This document shows, in pieces, positions 24,640-32,764 of a DNA stretch of 50,556 nt. The stretch is from Streptomyces sp. JJ36 (lineage in GTDB: Bacteria; Actinomycetota; Actinomycetes; Streptomycetales; Streptomycetaceae): the NCBI RefSeq assembly GCF_021696945.1, contig NZ_JACYHE010000043.1, forward strand, positions 1 to 50,556. The letters run 5' to 3'. Position numbers and translations under genes: made by a program. A model generated the notes under the pieces. That model made no database searches. It worked only from the letters and a program-made list of their open reading frames with translations, and was not told the origin of the DNA. Position 1 is the stretch's first letter, and every line of letters begins with the position of its first letter.

Positions 24640-25593
24640 ATGCAAGCGCCGCATACGATGGCCCACATGGGGGACGTACTGGCTGGCATCCACTCCACCT
24701 GGGAGTTCGGCTCCGACTCCCTACGCATCCGTTTCGAACGGGGGCTGCGCACGCCCAAGCTTCTGCAGGCGCTCGGGGAACGGCACATCCCGTACGAGGC
24801 GCTGCGGGACGTCGAGCTGACGGCGGGCGGCAAGCGCGGCACCGTGGTGCTGCGCGCCGTGCCCCGGGAAGGCGCCGACCCGCTGCTGGAGGCGGCCGCC
24901 GGCCAGCTCAAGGAGGGCAGCGACCCGTATCGCCTGGTGCTCCCCGCCGAGCGCGAGACCCTCGCCGAGTACTACGCCACCGAACTGCGGGCGGCGCTCG
25001 GCCCCGAGGCGTCCGAGCCCGCCGGGGCGTACCTGGTGGCGGCGCCCGCCGCACCGCTCAGCTTCAAGGCGTACGACGGGAAGGCGGCCTTCGACGGCAC
25101 CACGGTGCGCTTCCGGTGGTTCTGGACGGGGGCGTCCTCGGCCAAGTGGAAGGCGGGGGACCAGGTCTTCTCCGTGGGCGAGCTGGCCGGGGTGGAATGG
25201 CGGTCGCCCGAGGTCTTCGACGGCCATCTGCGGCTGCTGCCCCGGGATGGAGAGTGCCGGGCGGGACGGGACGGTGACAGCACGCGGGAGTCGGGGATCG
25301 CCGCGGACCAGGACCCGGCAGCGGTGGTCTTCGGACTGGGATACGGGCTGGTGTACGAATCATTGCCGTTCGCCGCCTCGGTGCTCGCCGCCGTACAGGC
25401 GGCCGAGCCCGTTCCGGCGCTGGAGGCCGTGTCCGGCGGGCCGGGGATCGCGCGGCGCGCGGAGGGCCCCACACGCCGGGACCCGGCGGACATCGCCGAG
25501 CGCATCCGGCATCTCGGCGAACTGCATGCGGCCGGCCTGCTCACGGACGAGGAGTTCACCGCCAAGAAGGCGGAGCTGCTGGCCGAGCTCTGA
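24640..25593 (+). CDS. DUF4429 protein with C-terminal SHOCT motif
   Basis: A 317-residue cytosolic protein. Two DUF4429 repeats are visible: HSTWEFGSDSLRIRFERGLR with YEALRDVELTAGGKRGT, and AAFDGTTVRFRWFWTGASSA with VGELAGVEWRSPEVFDGHL. Each is a PH-like beta fold in this family. The C-terminus, DIAERIRHLGELHAAGLLTD plus EEFTAKKAELLAEL, is a SHOCT oligomerisation motif. A GGGGGA site 5 nt before ATG 24640 supports that start over ATG 24658 or 24667. It lies 18 bp downstream of the DUF1023 gene and is probably cotranscribed. Its function is unknown; SHOCT proteins often act at membranes or as complex subunits. Confidence 0.82.
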   Translation: MQAPHTMAHMGDVLAGIHSTWEFGSDSLRIRFERGLRTPKLLQALGERHIPYEALRDVELTAGGKRGTVVLRAVPREGADPLLEAAAGQLKEGSDPYRLVLPAERETLAEYYATELRAALGPEASEPAGAYLVAAPAAPLSFKAYDGKAAFDGTTVRFRWFWTGASSAKWKAGDQVFSVGELAGVEWRSPEVFDGHLRLLPRDGECRAGRDGDSTRESGIAADQDPAAVVFGLGYGLVYESLPFAASVLAAVQAAEPVPALEAVSGGPGIARRAEGPTRRDPADIAERIRHLGELHAAGLLTDEEFTAKKAELLAEL

Positions 25594-25679
25594 CCCCGGC
25601 CACCGCGGTGCCGCACCCGGCACGCGCCGGGACGGCTGCCCCGCCGGGCCCGGCACCGGCCCGGGCGCACGCCCCGGCG

Positions 25680-26531
25680 TCAGAGCGCCGCCAGCACCGC
25701 GTCCGTGAACGGCGGCCACTCCTCGATCGCCCAGGGCCCGAAGGCGCGGTCCGTCAGCACGACGCAGGCCGCGCCCGCCTCCGGGTCGACCCAGAGGAAG
25801 GTGCCGGACTGCCCGAAGTGCCCGAAGGTGCGAGCGGAGGACCGGCTGCCCGTCCAGTGCGGCTCCTTGCCGTCCCGGATCTCGAAACCGAGCCCCCAGT
25901 CGTTCGGCACCTGGTGGCCGTAGCCCGGGAGCACGCCCCTGAGCCCGGGGAAGACGACGCGGGTGGCCTCCGCCACGGTGGACGGCGCGAGGAGCCGCGG
26001 CGCCTGCACCTCGGTGGCGAACCGCACCAGGTCGTCGACCGTGGAGGTGGCGCTGTGCGCGGGCGAACCGGCCAGCTCGGTGTCCCGCATCGCCAGGGGC
26101 GCCAGCACGGCGTCACGCAGGTACTCCGCGAAGGGGATCTCGGTGGCCTTGGTGAGGTGGTCGGCCAGCGCGTCGAAACCGGTGTTCGAGTACAGCCGCC
26201 GGTCGCCGGGAGCGGCCATGGTCCGGTCCTCGTCGAAGGCGAGTCCCGACGCGTGCGCCAGCAGGTGCCGTACCGTGGAGCCCTCCGGCCCGGCGGGCTC
26301 GTCCAGCTCCAGCGCGCCCTCCTCCACCGCGACCAGCACCGCGTAGGCGGCCAGCGGCTTGGTGACGGAGGCGAGCGGGAAGCGGCGGCCGACCGGTCCG
26401 TGTGTCCCGGCGACGGTGCCGTCCGCCCGCACCACACCCGCCGCCGCGTGCGGCACCGGCCAGTCCTCGATCCTGCGCAGGGCCTCCCGCATGCCGCCCG
26501 GCGCCCCGCCCTGCACGCTCTGCTCGCTCAT
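25680..26531 (-). CDS. Serine hydrolase, beta-lactamase / class C fold
   Basis: A 283-residue serine beta-lactamase-like hydrolase. The SxxK catalytic motif is PLASVTKPLAAYAV with Ser-Val-Thr-Lys; the YxN motif is LYSNTGFDAL; the third motif is FGHFGQSGTFLWVDP (HxG-like). These three are the signature of the family that includes D-Ala-D-Ala carboxypeptidases and esterases. No signal peptide is seen, so a cytosolic esterase or peptidase is more likely than a secreted beta-lactamase. The ATG 26531 start gives a complete fold. It converges with the DUF4429 gene and is divergent from the MerR regulator. Confidence 0.85.
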   Translation of the reverse strand: MSEQSVQGGAPGGMREALRRIEDWPVPHAAAGVVRADGTVAGTHGPVGRRFPLASVTKPLAAYAVLVAVEEGALELDEPAGPEGSTVRHLLAHASGLAFDEDRTMAAPGDRRLYSNTGFDALADHLTKATEIPFAEYLRDAVLAPLAMRDTELAGSPAHSATSTVDDLVRFATEVQAPRLLAPSTVAEATRVVFPGLRGVLPGYGHQVPNDWGLGFEIRDGKEPHWTGSRSSARTFGHFGQSGTFLWVDPEAGAACVVLTDRAFGPWAIEEWPPFTDAVLAAL

Positions 26532-26640
26532 GTCCGCCAGCCTAGGTCGTCCGGGAGCGCCCGCCGCCGCCGGGGCGCGACCGCCCGGACCGTACGGCGA
26601 CGTCCCGGGAGGCCACGGCACGTGATTCCTCTCCCGGCGC

Positions 26641-26671
26641 TTGCCTGGAGTGCACTCGAAGTCCGTAGCGT
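26641..26671 (+). promoter_or_regulatory. MerR-type promoter with 19-bp spacer
   Basis: The -35 box TTGCCT (26641-26646) and the -10 box TAGCGT (26666-26671) are 19 bp apart, two more than optimal, the hallmark of promoters remodelled by MerR-family activators. The spacer contains the perfect dyad GAGTGCACTC. Six bases separate the -10 box from the ATG at 26678, so transcription should start at or next to the start codon (leaderless mRNA). The same design recurs at 35142-35172. Confidence 0.8.
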
Positions 26672-26677
26672 TCCACT

Positions 26678-27184
26678 ATGACCGTGATGGAGCCCGTGAC
26701 GGAGAACCAGCCGGCGGGGGAGGGGAACCGGCCCGGCCGCTGCGCCACCCGTGAGGCCGTGCACCCCCGCCCCGACGGAGAGGACCACTACACCATCAGC
26801 GAGGTCGCCGCCTGCACCGGCCTGAGCGCGCACACCCTCCGCTGGTACGAGCGCATCGGTCTGATGCCGCACGTCGACCGCTCGCACACCGGGCAGCGCC
26901 GCTTCACCAACCGGGACCTGGACTGGCTGAACCTGGTGGGCAAGCTGCGGCTGACCGGGATGCCGGTCGCGGACATGGTCCGGTACGCCGAACTCGTCCG
27001 GGCCGGCCGGCACACCGTGGCCGCGCGGCGGGAGCTGCTGGAGGAGACCCGCCGGGACGTGCGGCGGCGGATCGCCGAACTCCAGGAGACGCTCGCGGTC
27101 CTCGACTACAAGATCAGCATCTACGGGGAGGCAGAGCGTGCCTCCGCACCGGCCGGGCGCGGCACAGCGCCGGAAGGGGCTTGA
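26678..27184 (+). CDS. MerR-family transcriptional regulator
   Basis: A 168-residue regulator. After a 37-residue variable N-terminus comes the winged HTH: DHYTISEVAACTGLSAHTLR, WYERIGLMPHVDRSHTGQRR, FTNRDLDWLNLVGKLRLTGM, and then a dimerisation coiled coil (RREL LEETRRDVRRRIAELQETL) and YKISIY at the end. No Cys cluster for metals is present; the C-terminal part resembles the group that sits next to aldo/keto reductases. ATG 26678 lies 6 nt after a -10 box and has no ribosome site, which predicts leaderless translation; ATG 26687 is the next candidate. The reductase gene starts 4 bp after its stop. It probably controls its own promoter. Confidence 0.9.
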   Translation: MTVMEPVTENQPAGEGNRPGRCATREAVHPRPDGEDHYTISEVAACTGLSAHTLRWYERIGLMPHVDRSHTGQRRFTNRDLDWLNLVGKLRLTGMPVADMVRYAELVRAGRHTVAARRELLEETRRDVRRRIAELQETLAVLDYKISIYGEAERASAPAGRGTAPEGA

Positions 27185-27188
27185 CCTG

Positions 27189-28229
27189 ATGAGCACGGAG
27201 CAGAACGCGCGACGGACCACGGAGCAGATCGGCACCACGCGGCTCGGCGGCGACGGCCCGGAGGTCGGCGTCCAGGGACTGGGCTGCATGGGCATGAGCA
27301 TGGCCTACGGCCCCACGGACGCCGACGCGGCGCGGGCCACCCTGGAACGCGCCCTGGAGCTGGGCGTCACCCTCTACGACACCGCGGACATGTACGGCAG
27401 CGGGGAGAACGAGCGGTTCCTCGCCCCCTTCGTCCGTGCACACCGCGACGAGATCGTGCTCGCCACCAAGTTCGGCGTCGTGCTGGACCCGGACGACCCC
27501 CTGGCACGCGGGGTGCGGAACGACGCCGCCTACGTGCGCACCTGTGTGGAGCAGAGCCTGCGGCGGCTCGGCGTCGAGACGATCGACCTGTACTACATGC
27601 ACCGGCGGGACCCGCAGGTGCCGCTGGAGGAATCCGTCGGCGCGATGGGCGAACTGGTGCGGGAAGGGAAGGTCCGGCATCTGGGACTGAGCGAGGTGAC
27701 GGGCAGCGAGCTGCGCGCCGCGCACGCCGTGCACCCGATCGCGGCACTGCAGTCGGAGTGGTCGGTCTTCAGCCGGGACGTCGAGGAGAACGCGGTGGAC
27801 GCGGCGCGCGAACTGGGGGTCGCCTTCGTGCCCTACTCGCCGCTCGGCCGCGGCTTTCTCACCGGCTCCTTCTCCGACGCCGACAAGGAACTGACGCACG
27901 ACGACTTCCGCCGGCACCAGCCGCGCTTCACCGGAGCCAACGCCGCGGCGAACGCCCGGCTGCTGGAGCCCCTGCGGGACGTCGCCGCGGCGCACGGGGC
28001 CACGCCGGGGCAGGTCGCGCTGGCCTGGGTGCAGCAGCGGCAGACGGTGCACGGGCTGCCCGTGGTGCCCATCCCGGGCACCCGGCGGCCGGGCCGGGTG
28101 GAGGAGAACACCGCCGCCACCAGAATCACCCTTACGGAGGACGAGCTGGCGCTGCTGGAGCCGATCGCGGCCCGGGTGACGGGCACCCGCTACGCGGACA
28201 TGTCACTCACCTCGGCCGGACGGGACTGA
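27189..28229 (+). CDS. Aldo/keto reductase
   Basis: A 346-residue NADPH-dependent oxidoreductase with a TIM barrel. The catalytic tetrad is visible: Asp and Tyr in LYDTADMYGSGENE, Lys in VLATKFGVV, and His in DLYYMHRRDPQV. The C-terminal LPVVPIPGTRRPGRVEENT is the usual NADPH 2'-phosphate and adenine binding loop. The length and motifs match the AKR13-like group (YajO/perakine-reductase type), which reduce aldehydes or ketones. It is separated from the MerR gene by 4 bp, so the pair forms an operon under the MerR-type promoter at 26641. The substrate is unknown. Confidence 0.92.
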   Translation: MSTEQNARRTTEQIGTTRLGGDGPEVGVQGLGCMGMSMAYGPTDADAARATLERALELGVTLYDTADMYGSGENERFLAPFVRAHRDEIVLATKFGVVLDPDDPLARGVRNDAAYVRTCVEQSLRRLGVETIDLYYMHRRDPQVPLEESVGAMGELVREGKVRHLGLSEVTGSELRAAHAVHPIAALQSEWSVFSRDVEENAVDAARELGVAFVPYSPLGRGFLTGSFSDADKELTHDDFRRHQPRFTGANAAANARLLEPLRDVAAAHGATPGQVALAWVQQRQTVHGLPVVPIPGTRRPGRVEENTAATRITLTEDELALLEPIAARVTGTRYADMSLTSAGRD

Positions 28230-28315
28230 CGGCGGACCCCGCCCCGCTGCGCGCGGCCCGTGCGCGGCCGCAGGGTTCCGCACGGCCGTAGCGCCCAGCT
28301 CGGCAAGGGCCCTGC

Positions 28316-28990
28316 TCAGCCGTACGCGGGTTCGGCGTGCATCTCCCAGACCAGCAGCTCGGCGGGGCCGTCCGGCGCCCCGGCGACCAGCCCCTCGGCC
28401 CCGGTCACGCGCGCCGCGTCGCCGGGGCCGAGCCGCGTCCCGCCGATCTCGGCGGTGCCGCGGACGACCTGGGCGTGCACCCAGGCGGCGTCCGGCACCG
28501 CGGTGCGGCCGCCGTCGGGCAGCCGCCGTACGTGCAGCACCGCCTCGGTGCGCGGCAGCGCGAAGGGGGTGCCGTCCGCGATGCCGCGCACCACCTCGTA
28601 CTCCGGTGCGCCGCCGAAGACCCCGGGGACGAGCCACATCTGGAGGAACCGCAGCGGCTCCTCCCCCGCGTTCCGCTCGACGTGCCGCACGCCGGACCCG
28701 GCGCCCAGCCGCTGGAGGTCGCCCGGCCGGATCCGGGTGGCGCGGCCGGTGGAGTCCCGGTGCTCCAGCTCGCCCTCGACCACCCAGGTCACGATCTCCA
28801 CGTCCCGGTGCGGGTGCATCCCGAACCCCGCACCGGGGGCCAGCCGCTCCTCGTTGCAGGCGACGAGCAGGCCGAACCGGACGTTCTGCGGGTCGTAGAA
28901 GCCCGAGAAGGAGAAGGAGTGCCGGGTGTCGATCCCGGCCGCCGCGTCGCCGCCCCGGTACCGGTCCGCCGCACGCCGTACCTCAAGCAT
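28316..28990 (-). CDS. Pirin family protein
   Basis: A 224-residue bicupin. Metal ligands match pirin: His59 and His61 in GFGMHPHRDVEIVTW and His103 with Glu105 in SGVRHVERNAGEE. It opens MLEVRRAADRYRGGDAAAG, as in YhhW/pirin-like proteins, some of which are quercetin 2,3-dioxygenases. The C-terminal cupin is shorter and less conserved, as in many bacterial pirins. It is divergent from fasR with only 42 bp between the starts, which leaves little room for two independent promoters. Whether it is an enzyme or a redox sensor is unknown; a pirin in another actinomycete-type context has been tied to pyruvate dehydrogenase/fatty-acid flux, which is suggestive here. Confidence 0.88.
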   Translation of the reverse strand: MLEVRRAADRYRGGDAAAGIDTRHSFSFSGFYDPQNVRFGLLVACNEERLAPGAGFGMHPHRDVEIVTWVVEGELEHRDSTGRATRIRPGDLQRLGAGSGVRHVERNAGEEPLRFLQMWLVPGVFGGAPEYEVVRGIADGTPFALPRTEAVLHVRRLPDGGRTAVPDAAWVHAQVVRGTAEIGGTRLGPGDAARVTGAEGLVAGAPDGPAELLVWEMHAEPAYG

Positions 28991-29032
28991 GTGCCCCACC
29001 GTAGCCGCCCCCGGCCCCGAGGACGGCACCCC

Positions 29033-30295
29033 ATGAGGCAGGCTGGTGCCGTGCCAGAACGAACGCCCGACCCGCCCCCGGAACCGACGCCCGACCCCGC
29101 CGGCCGGCCCGACACCCCGGCCGAGCGGCTCCCCGAGCATCCGCACGCGGCCACCCTGAGACGGCTGGAGCAGTCCTCCGGCAAGCTCGCCGCGGCCGCC
29201 ATCGCGCGCATGGACGAGCAGTTGCCGTGGTACCGCGCGATGCCGCCGGAGAACCGCTCGTGGATCGGTCTGGTGGCCCAGGCGGGCATCGCGGCCTTCA
29301 CCGAGTGGTTCCGGCATCCCGAGACCCCACAGGCGATCAGCACCGACGTCTTCGGCACCGCCCCGCGCGAACTGACCCGGGCGATCACCCTGCGCCAGAC
29401 CGTGGAGATGGTGCGCACCACCATCGAGGTCGTCGAGGCCGCCATCGACGAGGTGGCTGCGCCGGGCGACGAGTCGGTGCTGCGCGAGGCGCTGCTGGTG
29501 TACGCCCGCGAGATCGCCTTCGCCACCGCACAGGTGTACGCCCAGGCAGCGGAGGCGCGCGGCGCCTGGGACGCACGCCTGGAGTCGCTGGTGGTGAACG
29601 CGGTGCTCTCCGGGGAGGCGGACGAGGGCGCGGTCTCCCGCGCCGCGGCGCTCGGCTGGAACTCCCCGGAGCACGTCTCGGTGGTGCTCGGGACGGCACC
29701 CGACGGGGACAGCGAGCTGACCGTGGAGGCCATCCGGCGCGCCGCGCGACACGCCAAGCTCCAGGTCCTCACCGGGGTGCTCGGCAGCCGGCTGGTGGTC
29801 ATCGCCGGAGGGTCGAACGACCCGCTGCGCACCGCGAAGTCGCTGATCGGACCGTATGCGCCGGGACCGGTGGTGGCCGGTCCGGTGGTGGGCGACCTGC
29901 TCTCCGCGACCCGCTCCGCACAGGCGGCCGCCGCCGGCCTGCGGGCCTGTCCGGCCTGGCCCGACGCGCCGCGGCCGGTGCTCGCGGACGACCTGCTGCC
30001 GGAGCGCGCGATGGCCGGAGACCCTGCCGCACGCGAGCTGTTGGTGGAGGAGATCTACAGACCGTTGGAGGCCGCCGGCTCGGCGCTGCTGGAAACACTG
30101 AGCGTCTATCTGGAGCAGGCGAGCAGCCTGGAGGGCGCCGCCCGGATGCTCTTCGTTCACCCCAACACCGTCCGCTACCGGCTGCGACGTGTGACAGATG
30201 TCACCGGTTGGTCCCCCTCCGACGTACGCTCAGCCTTTACGCTGCGTATCGCGCTGATTCTCGGACGGCTCGCCGACGGGGACCGGCAACCGTAG
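29033..30295 (+). CDS. fasR: PucR-type regulator of fatty acid biosynthesis (FasR)
   Basis: A 420-residue regulator. The central part is a PucR/GGDEF-like fold and the C-terminus is an HTH_30 domain: LSVYLEQASSLEGAARMLFV, then HPNTVRYRLRRVTDVTGWSP. It lies directly upstream of fabD-fabH-acpP-fabF, as does fasR (SCO2386) in S. coelicolor, whose product activates that operon by binding the fabD promoter. The conserved region starts at about LPEHPHAATLRRLEQSSGKL; the 20 to 30 residues before it are Pro-rich. ATG 29033 (GAGG 10 nt upstream) is chosen; GTG 29051 is in frame and nearly as good. The stop is followed by a hairpin and 99 bp before fabD. Confidence 0.93.
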   Translation: MRQAGAVPERTPDPPPEPTPDPAGRPDTPAERLPEHPHAATLRRLEQSSGKLAAAAIARMDEQLPWYRAMPPENRSWIGLVAQAGIAAFTEWFRHPETPQAISTDVFGTAPRELTRAITLRQTVEMVRTTIEVVEAAIDEVAAPGDESVLREALLVYAREIAFATAQVYAQAAEARGAWDARLESLVVNAVLSGEADEGAVSRAAALGWNSPEHVSVVLGTAPDGDSELTVEAIRRAARHAKLQVLTGVLGSRLVVIAGGSNDPLRTAKSLIGPYAPGPVVAGPVVGDLLSATRSAQAAAAGLRACPAWPDAPRPVLADDLLPERAMAGDPAARELLVEEIYRPLEAAGSALLETLSVYLEQASSLEGAARMLFVHPNTVRYRLRRVTDVTGWSPSDVRSAFTLRIALILGRLADGDRQP

Positions 30296-30302
30296 TTCTG
30301 GA

Positions 30303-30319
30303 CCCCGGCTTTGTCGGGG
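30303..30319. terminator. Compact hairpin after fasR
   Basis: CCCCGGC (30303-30309), loop TTT, GTCGGGG (30313-30319): a 7-bp stem with one G-T wobble, 7 bp after the fasR stop. It may end fasR transcription or be part of the fabD promoter region. Confidence 0.5.
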
Positions 30320-30350
30320 CACCACAATTCCCCCGACCGTTCTTCGTCTC

Positions 30351-30370
30351 GGTCCCCACGGGCGGGGACC
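30351..30370. promoter_or_regulatory. Inverted repeat before fabD, candidate FasR site or leader hairpin
   Basis: GGTCCCC (30351-30357) and GGGGACC (30364-30370) are complementary around ACGGGC and end 24 bp before the fabD GTG. TTGACA (30372-30377) follows directly but has no -10 box before the start. FasR is known to bind upstream of fabD in S. coelicolor; whether this dyad is the site cannot be told from sequence alone. Confidence 0.4.
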
Positions 30371-30394
30371 CTTGACACAAGAGAGAGTGAGAGA

Positions 30395-31330
30395 GTGCTC
30401 GTACTCGTCGCTCCCGGCCAAGGCGCGCAGAAGCCTGGCTTCCTGAACCCCTGGCTCGACCTCCCCGGCGTCGCCGACCGGCTCCGGGAGTGGTCGGACG
30501 CCATCGACCTCGACCTCGTGCACTACGGCACCGAGGCGGGCGCGGAGGAGATCCGCGACACCGCCGTCGCGCAGCCCCTGCTGGTCGCCTCCGCCCTGGT
30601 CTCGGCCGGGGCGCTGCTGGACGGTCTGGAGCCCGGGCGGGTGCTCGGCGCGACGGCCGGGCACAGCGTCGGCGAGCTGGCCGCCGCGGCGACCGCCGGG
30701 GTGTTCCCGGCCGGGACCGCGATGTCCCTCGTCCGGACCCGTGGCCGGGCGATGGCCGAGGCGGCCGCGGTCGCCGAGACCGGGATGTCCGCGGTGCTGG
30801 GCGGCGAGCCGGAGGCCGTCACCGCGCACCTGAAGGGCCTGGGGCTCACCCCGGCCAACATCAACGGCGGCGGGCAGATCGTGGCCGCCGGCACCGCCGA
30901 GCAGCTCGCGGCGCTGGCCGCGGACCGCCCGGAGGGCGCCCGGGTGATCCCGCTGAAGGTCGCGGGCGCCTTCCACACCGAGCACATGGCACCGGCCGTC
31001 ACCACCCTCGAGGCCGCTGTCCGCGACGTCGCCGCCGAGGACCCGGCGATCCGCTACGTCTCCAACAAGGACGGCCAGGTCGTCGCCTCCGGCGACGAGG
31101 TCGTCCAGCGCCTGGTCGGCCAGGTGGCCAACCCCGTCCGCTGGGACCTGTGCATGGAGACCTTCCAGGAACTCGGCGCCACCGCGCTGATCGAGGTCTG
31201 CCCCGGCGGGACCCTGACCGGTCTGGCCAAGCGCGGCCTGCCCGGCGTGCAGACGCTGGCGCTGAAGTCCCCCGACGATCTCGACGCGGCCCGCGCGCTC
31301 GTCACCGAGCACGCCGCCACGGCCGAATAG
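30395..31330 (+). CDS. fabD: Malonyl-CoA:ACP malonyltransferase
   Basis: A 311-residue transferase that moves malonyl from CoA to holo-ACP. LVLVAPGQGAQKPGF is the N-terminal QGxQ oxyanion region; the nucleophile is Ser91 in ATAGHSVGELAAAAT; Arg occurs in MSLVRTRGRAM for malonate carboxylate binding; His in VAGAFHTEHMAPA is the catalytic base. Start GTG 30395 is weakly supported by GAGAGAGTGAGAGA. First gene of the fab operon; fabH begins 13 bp after its TAG, whose bases are part of fabH's ribosome site. The same protein also charges polyketide ACPs in streptomycetes. Confidence 0.97.
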   Translation: MLVLVAPGQGAQKPGFLNPWLDLPGVADRLREWSDAIDLDLVHYGTEAGAEEIRDTAVAQPLLVASALVSAGALLDGLEPGRVLGATAGHSVGELAAAATAGVFPAGTAMSLVRTRGRAMAEAAAVAETGMSAVLGGEPEAVTAHLKGLGLTPANINGGGQIVAAGTAEQLAALAADRPEGARVIPLKVAGAFHTEHMAPAVTTLEAAVRDVAAEDPAIRYVSNKDGQVVASGDEVVQRLVGQVANPVRWDLCMETFQELGATALIEVCPGGTLTGLAKRGLPGVQTLALKSPDDLDAARALVTEHAATAE

Positions 31331-31343
31331 GAGCCTCGAGAGC

Positions 31344-32348
31344 ATGACCGCGAAGATCAGGCCCGCCAAGGGCGCACCGTACGCCCGGATCCGCGGCGTC
31401 GGCGGCTACCGCCCGACCCGGGTGGTGCCCAACGAGGAGATCCTGCAGCACATCGACTCCTCCGACGAGTGGATCCGGTCCCGTTCCGGCATCTCGACCC
31501 GGCACTGGGCCGGTCCCGACGAGACGGTCACCGAGATGACGCTGGAGGCCGCCGGCAAGGCGGTCGCCGATGCCGGGATCACGGCGGCGGACATCGACGC
31601 GGTGGTGATCTCGACGGTCTCCCACTTCAAGCAGACCCCCTCGGTCGCGACCGAGATCACCCACCGGCTGGGGGCGGGGAAGGCCGCGGCCTTCGACATC
31701 AACGCCGGCTGTGCGGGCTTCGGCTACGGGCTCGCGCTCGCCAAGGGCATGATCGTCGACGGCAGCGCGGAGCACGTGCTCGTCGTCGGCGCGGAGCGGC
31801 TCTCCGATCTGACGGACCTCACCGACCGGTCCACCGCCTTCCTCTTCGGCGACGGTGCCGGCGCCGTCATCGTCGGTCCCGCCGACGAGCCGGGCATCGG
31901 CCCCGTGGTGTGGGGCTCGGAGGGCGACAAGGCGGACGTCATCTCCCAGACGGTGGCGTGGGACCACTACCGCGACCACCCGGTGGAGAAGTTCCCGGCG
32001 ATCCGCCAGGAGGGCCAGACCGTCTTCCGCTGGGCCGTCTTCGAGATGGCCAAGGTCGCCCAGCAGGCCCTGGACGCGGCCGGCGTGCCGGCGGAGGACC
32101 TGGACGTCTTCATCCCGCACCAGGCCAACATGCGGATCGTCGACTCGATGGTGAAGACCCTCAAGCTGCCGGAGCACGTCACGGTCGCCCGGGACGTGGA
32201 GACCACCGGCAACACCTCGGCCGCCTCCATCCCGCTCGCCATGGAGCGGCTGCTGGCGACCGGGCAGGCGAAGAGCGGCGACACCGCACTCGTGATCGGT
32301 TTCGGGGCGGGTCTGGTCTACGCCGCGACGGTCGTTACTCTCCCCTGA
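31344..32348 (+). CDS. fabH: Beta-ketoacyl-ACP synthase III
   Basis: A 334-residue condensing enzyme that starts fatty-acid chains by joining an acyl-CoA to malonyl-ACP. The catalytic triad is Cys123 in FDINAGCAGFGYGL, His in VFIPHQANMRIVDS, and Asn in VETTGNTSAASIPL. In streptomycetes FabH uses branched acyl-CoA starters such as isobutyryl-CoA, giving the iso/anteiso membrane lipids. GAGCCTCGAGAG precedes ATG 31344 and begins in the fabD stop codon, indicating tight coupling. Its 94-bp gap to acpP holds AAGGAG. Confidence 0.97.
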   Translation: MTAKIRPAKGAPYARIRGVGGYRPTRVVPNEEILQHIDSSDEWIRSRSGISTRHWAGPDETVTEMTLEAAGKAVADAGITAADIDAVVISTVSHFKQTPSVATEITHRLGAGKAAAFDINAGCAGFGYGLALAKGMIVDGSAEHVLVVGAERLSDLTDLTDRSTAFLFGDGAGAVIVGPADEPGIGPVVWGSEGDKADVISQTVAWDHYRDHPVEKFPAIRQEGQTVFRWAVFEMAKVAQQALDAAGVPAEDLDVFIPHQANMRIVDSMVKTLKLPEHVTVARDVETTGNTSAASIPLAMERLLATGQAKSGDTALVIGFGAGLVYAATVVTLP

Positions 32349-32442
32349 CAAGATCAGTGCGCGGACCGCCCTGCTCAGCGGCCCGCGCGCCGCACCACGT
32401 ACTGCACACCGCAGTCGGAACGACACCGAAGGAGCGCCTCAG

Positions 32443-32691
32443 ATGGCCGCCACGAAGGAAGAGATCATCGCCGGTCTCGCCGAGATCGTCAACGAGATCG
32501 CCGGGATCCCCACCGAGGACGTCCAGGAGGACAAGTCCTTCACCGACGACCTGGACGTGGACTCGCTGTCCATGGTCGAGGTGGTCGTCGCCGCCGAGGA
32601 GCGGTTCGACGTGAAGATCCCGGACGACGACGTCAAGAACCTGAAGACCGTCGGCGACGCGACGAAGTACATCCTGGACCACCAGAGCTGA
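32443..32691 (+). CDS. acpP: Acyl carrier protein
   Basis: An 82-residue acidic four-helix carrier. The phosphopantetheine site is Ser41 in DDLDVDSLSMVEVVVAAEER, followed by recognition helix III. AAGGAG (32427-32432) precedes ATG. As in other fab operons, this protein is needed in large excess over the enzymes, which fits its own strong ribosome site and the palindrome right after it (32709-32728) that could cut read-through to fabF or stabilise the acpP mRNA end. Confidence 0.97.
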   Translation: MAATKEEIIAGLAEIVNEIAGIPTEDVQEDKSFTDDLDVDSLSMVEVVVAAEERFDVKIPDDDVKNLKTVGDATKYILDHQS

Positions 32692-32708
32692 GCCGGCCTG
32701 TCGCCACC

Positions 32709-32728
32709 CCGCGGTGGCGCCACCGCGG
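32709..32728. promoter_or_regulatory. 20-bp perfect palindrome between acpP and fabF
   Basis: The two 10-bp halves, CCGCGGTGGC and GCCACCGCGG, are perfectly complementary without a loop. GCCACC directly before it (32703-32708) gives an alternative pairing with GGTGGC. It starts 17 bp after the acpP stop and ends 36 bp before the fabF ATG. Possible roles: mRNA 3' stabiliser, partial terminator, or protein-binding site. Confidence 0.6.
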
Positions 32729-32764
32729 CACCGTGAACCCCTCAACCGTGGAGAAAGAATCCCG

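Noticed and set aside
25680..26531. Antibiotic-resistance beta-lactamase
   Set aside because: SxxK, YxN and HxG-like motifs fit the broad serine hydrolase family, but there is no signal peptide and no class A/C-specific signature; resistance cannot be claimed.
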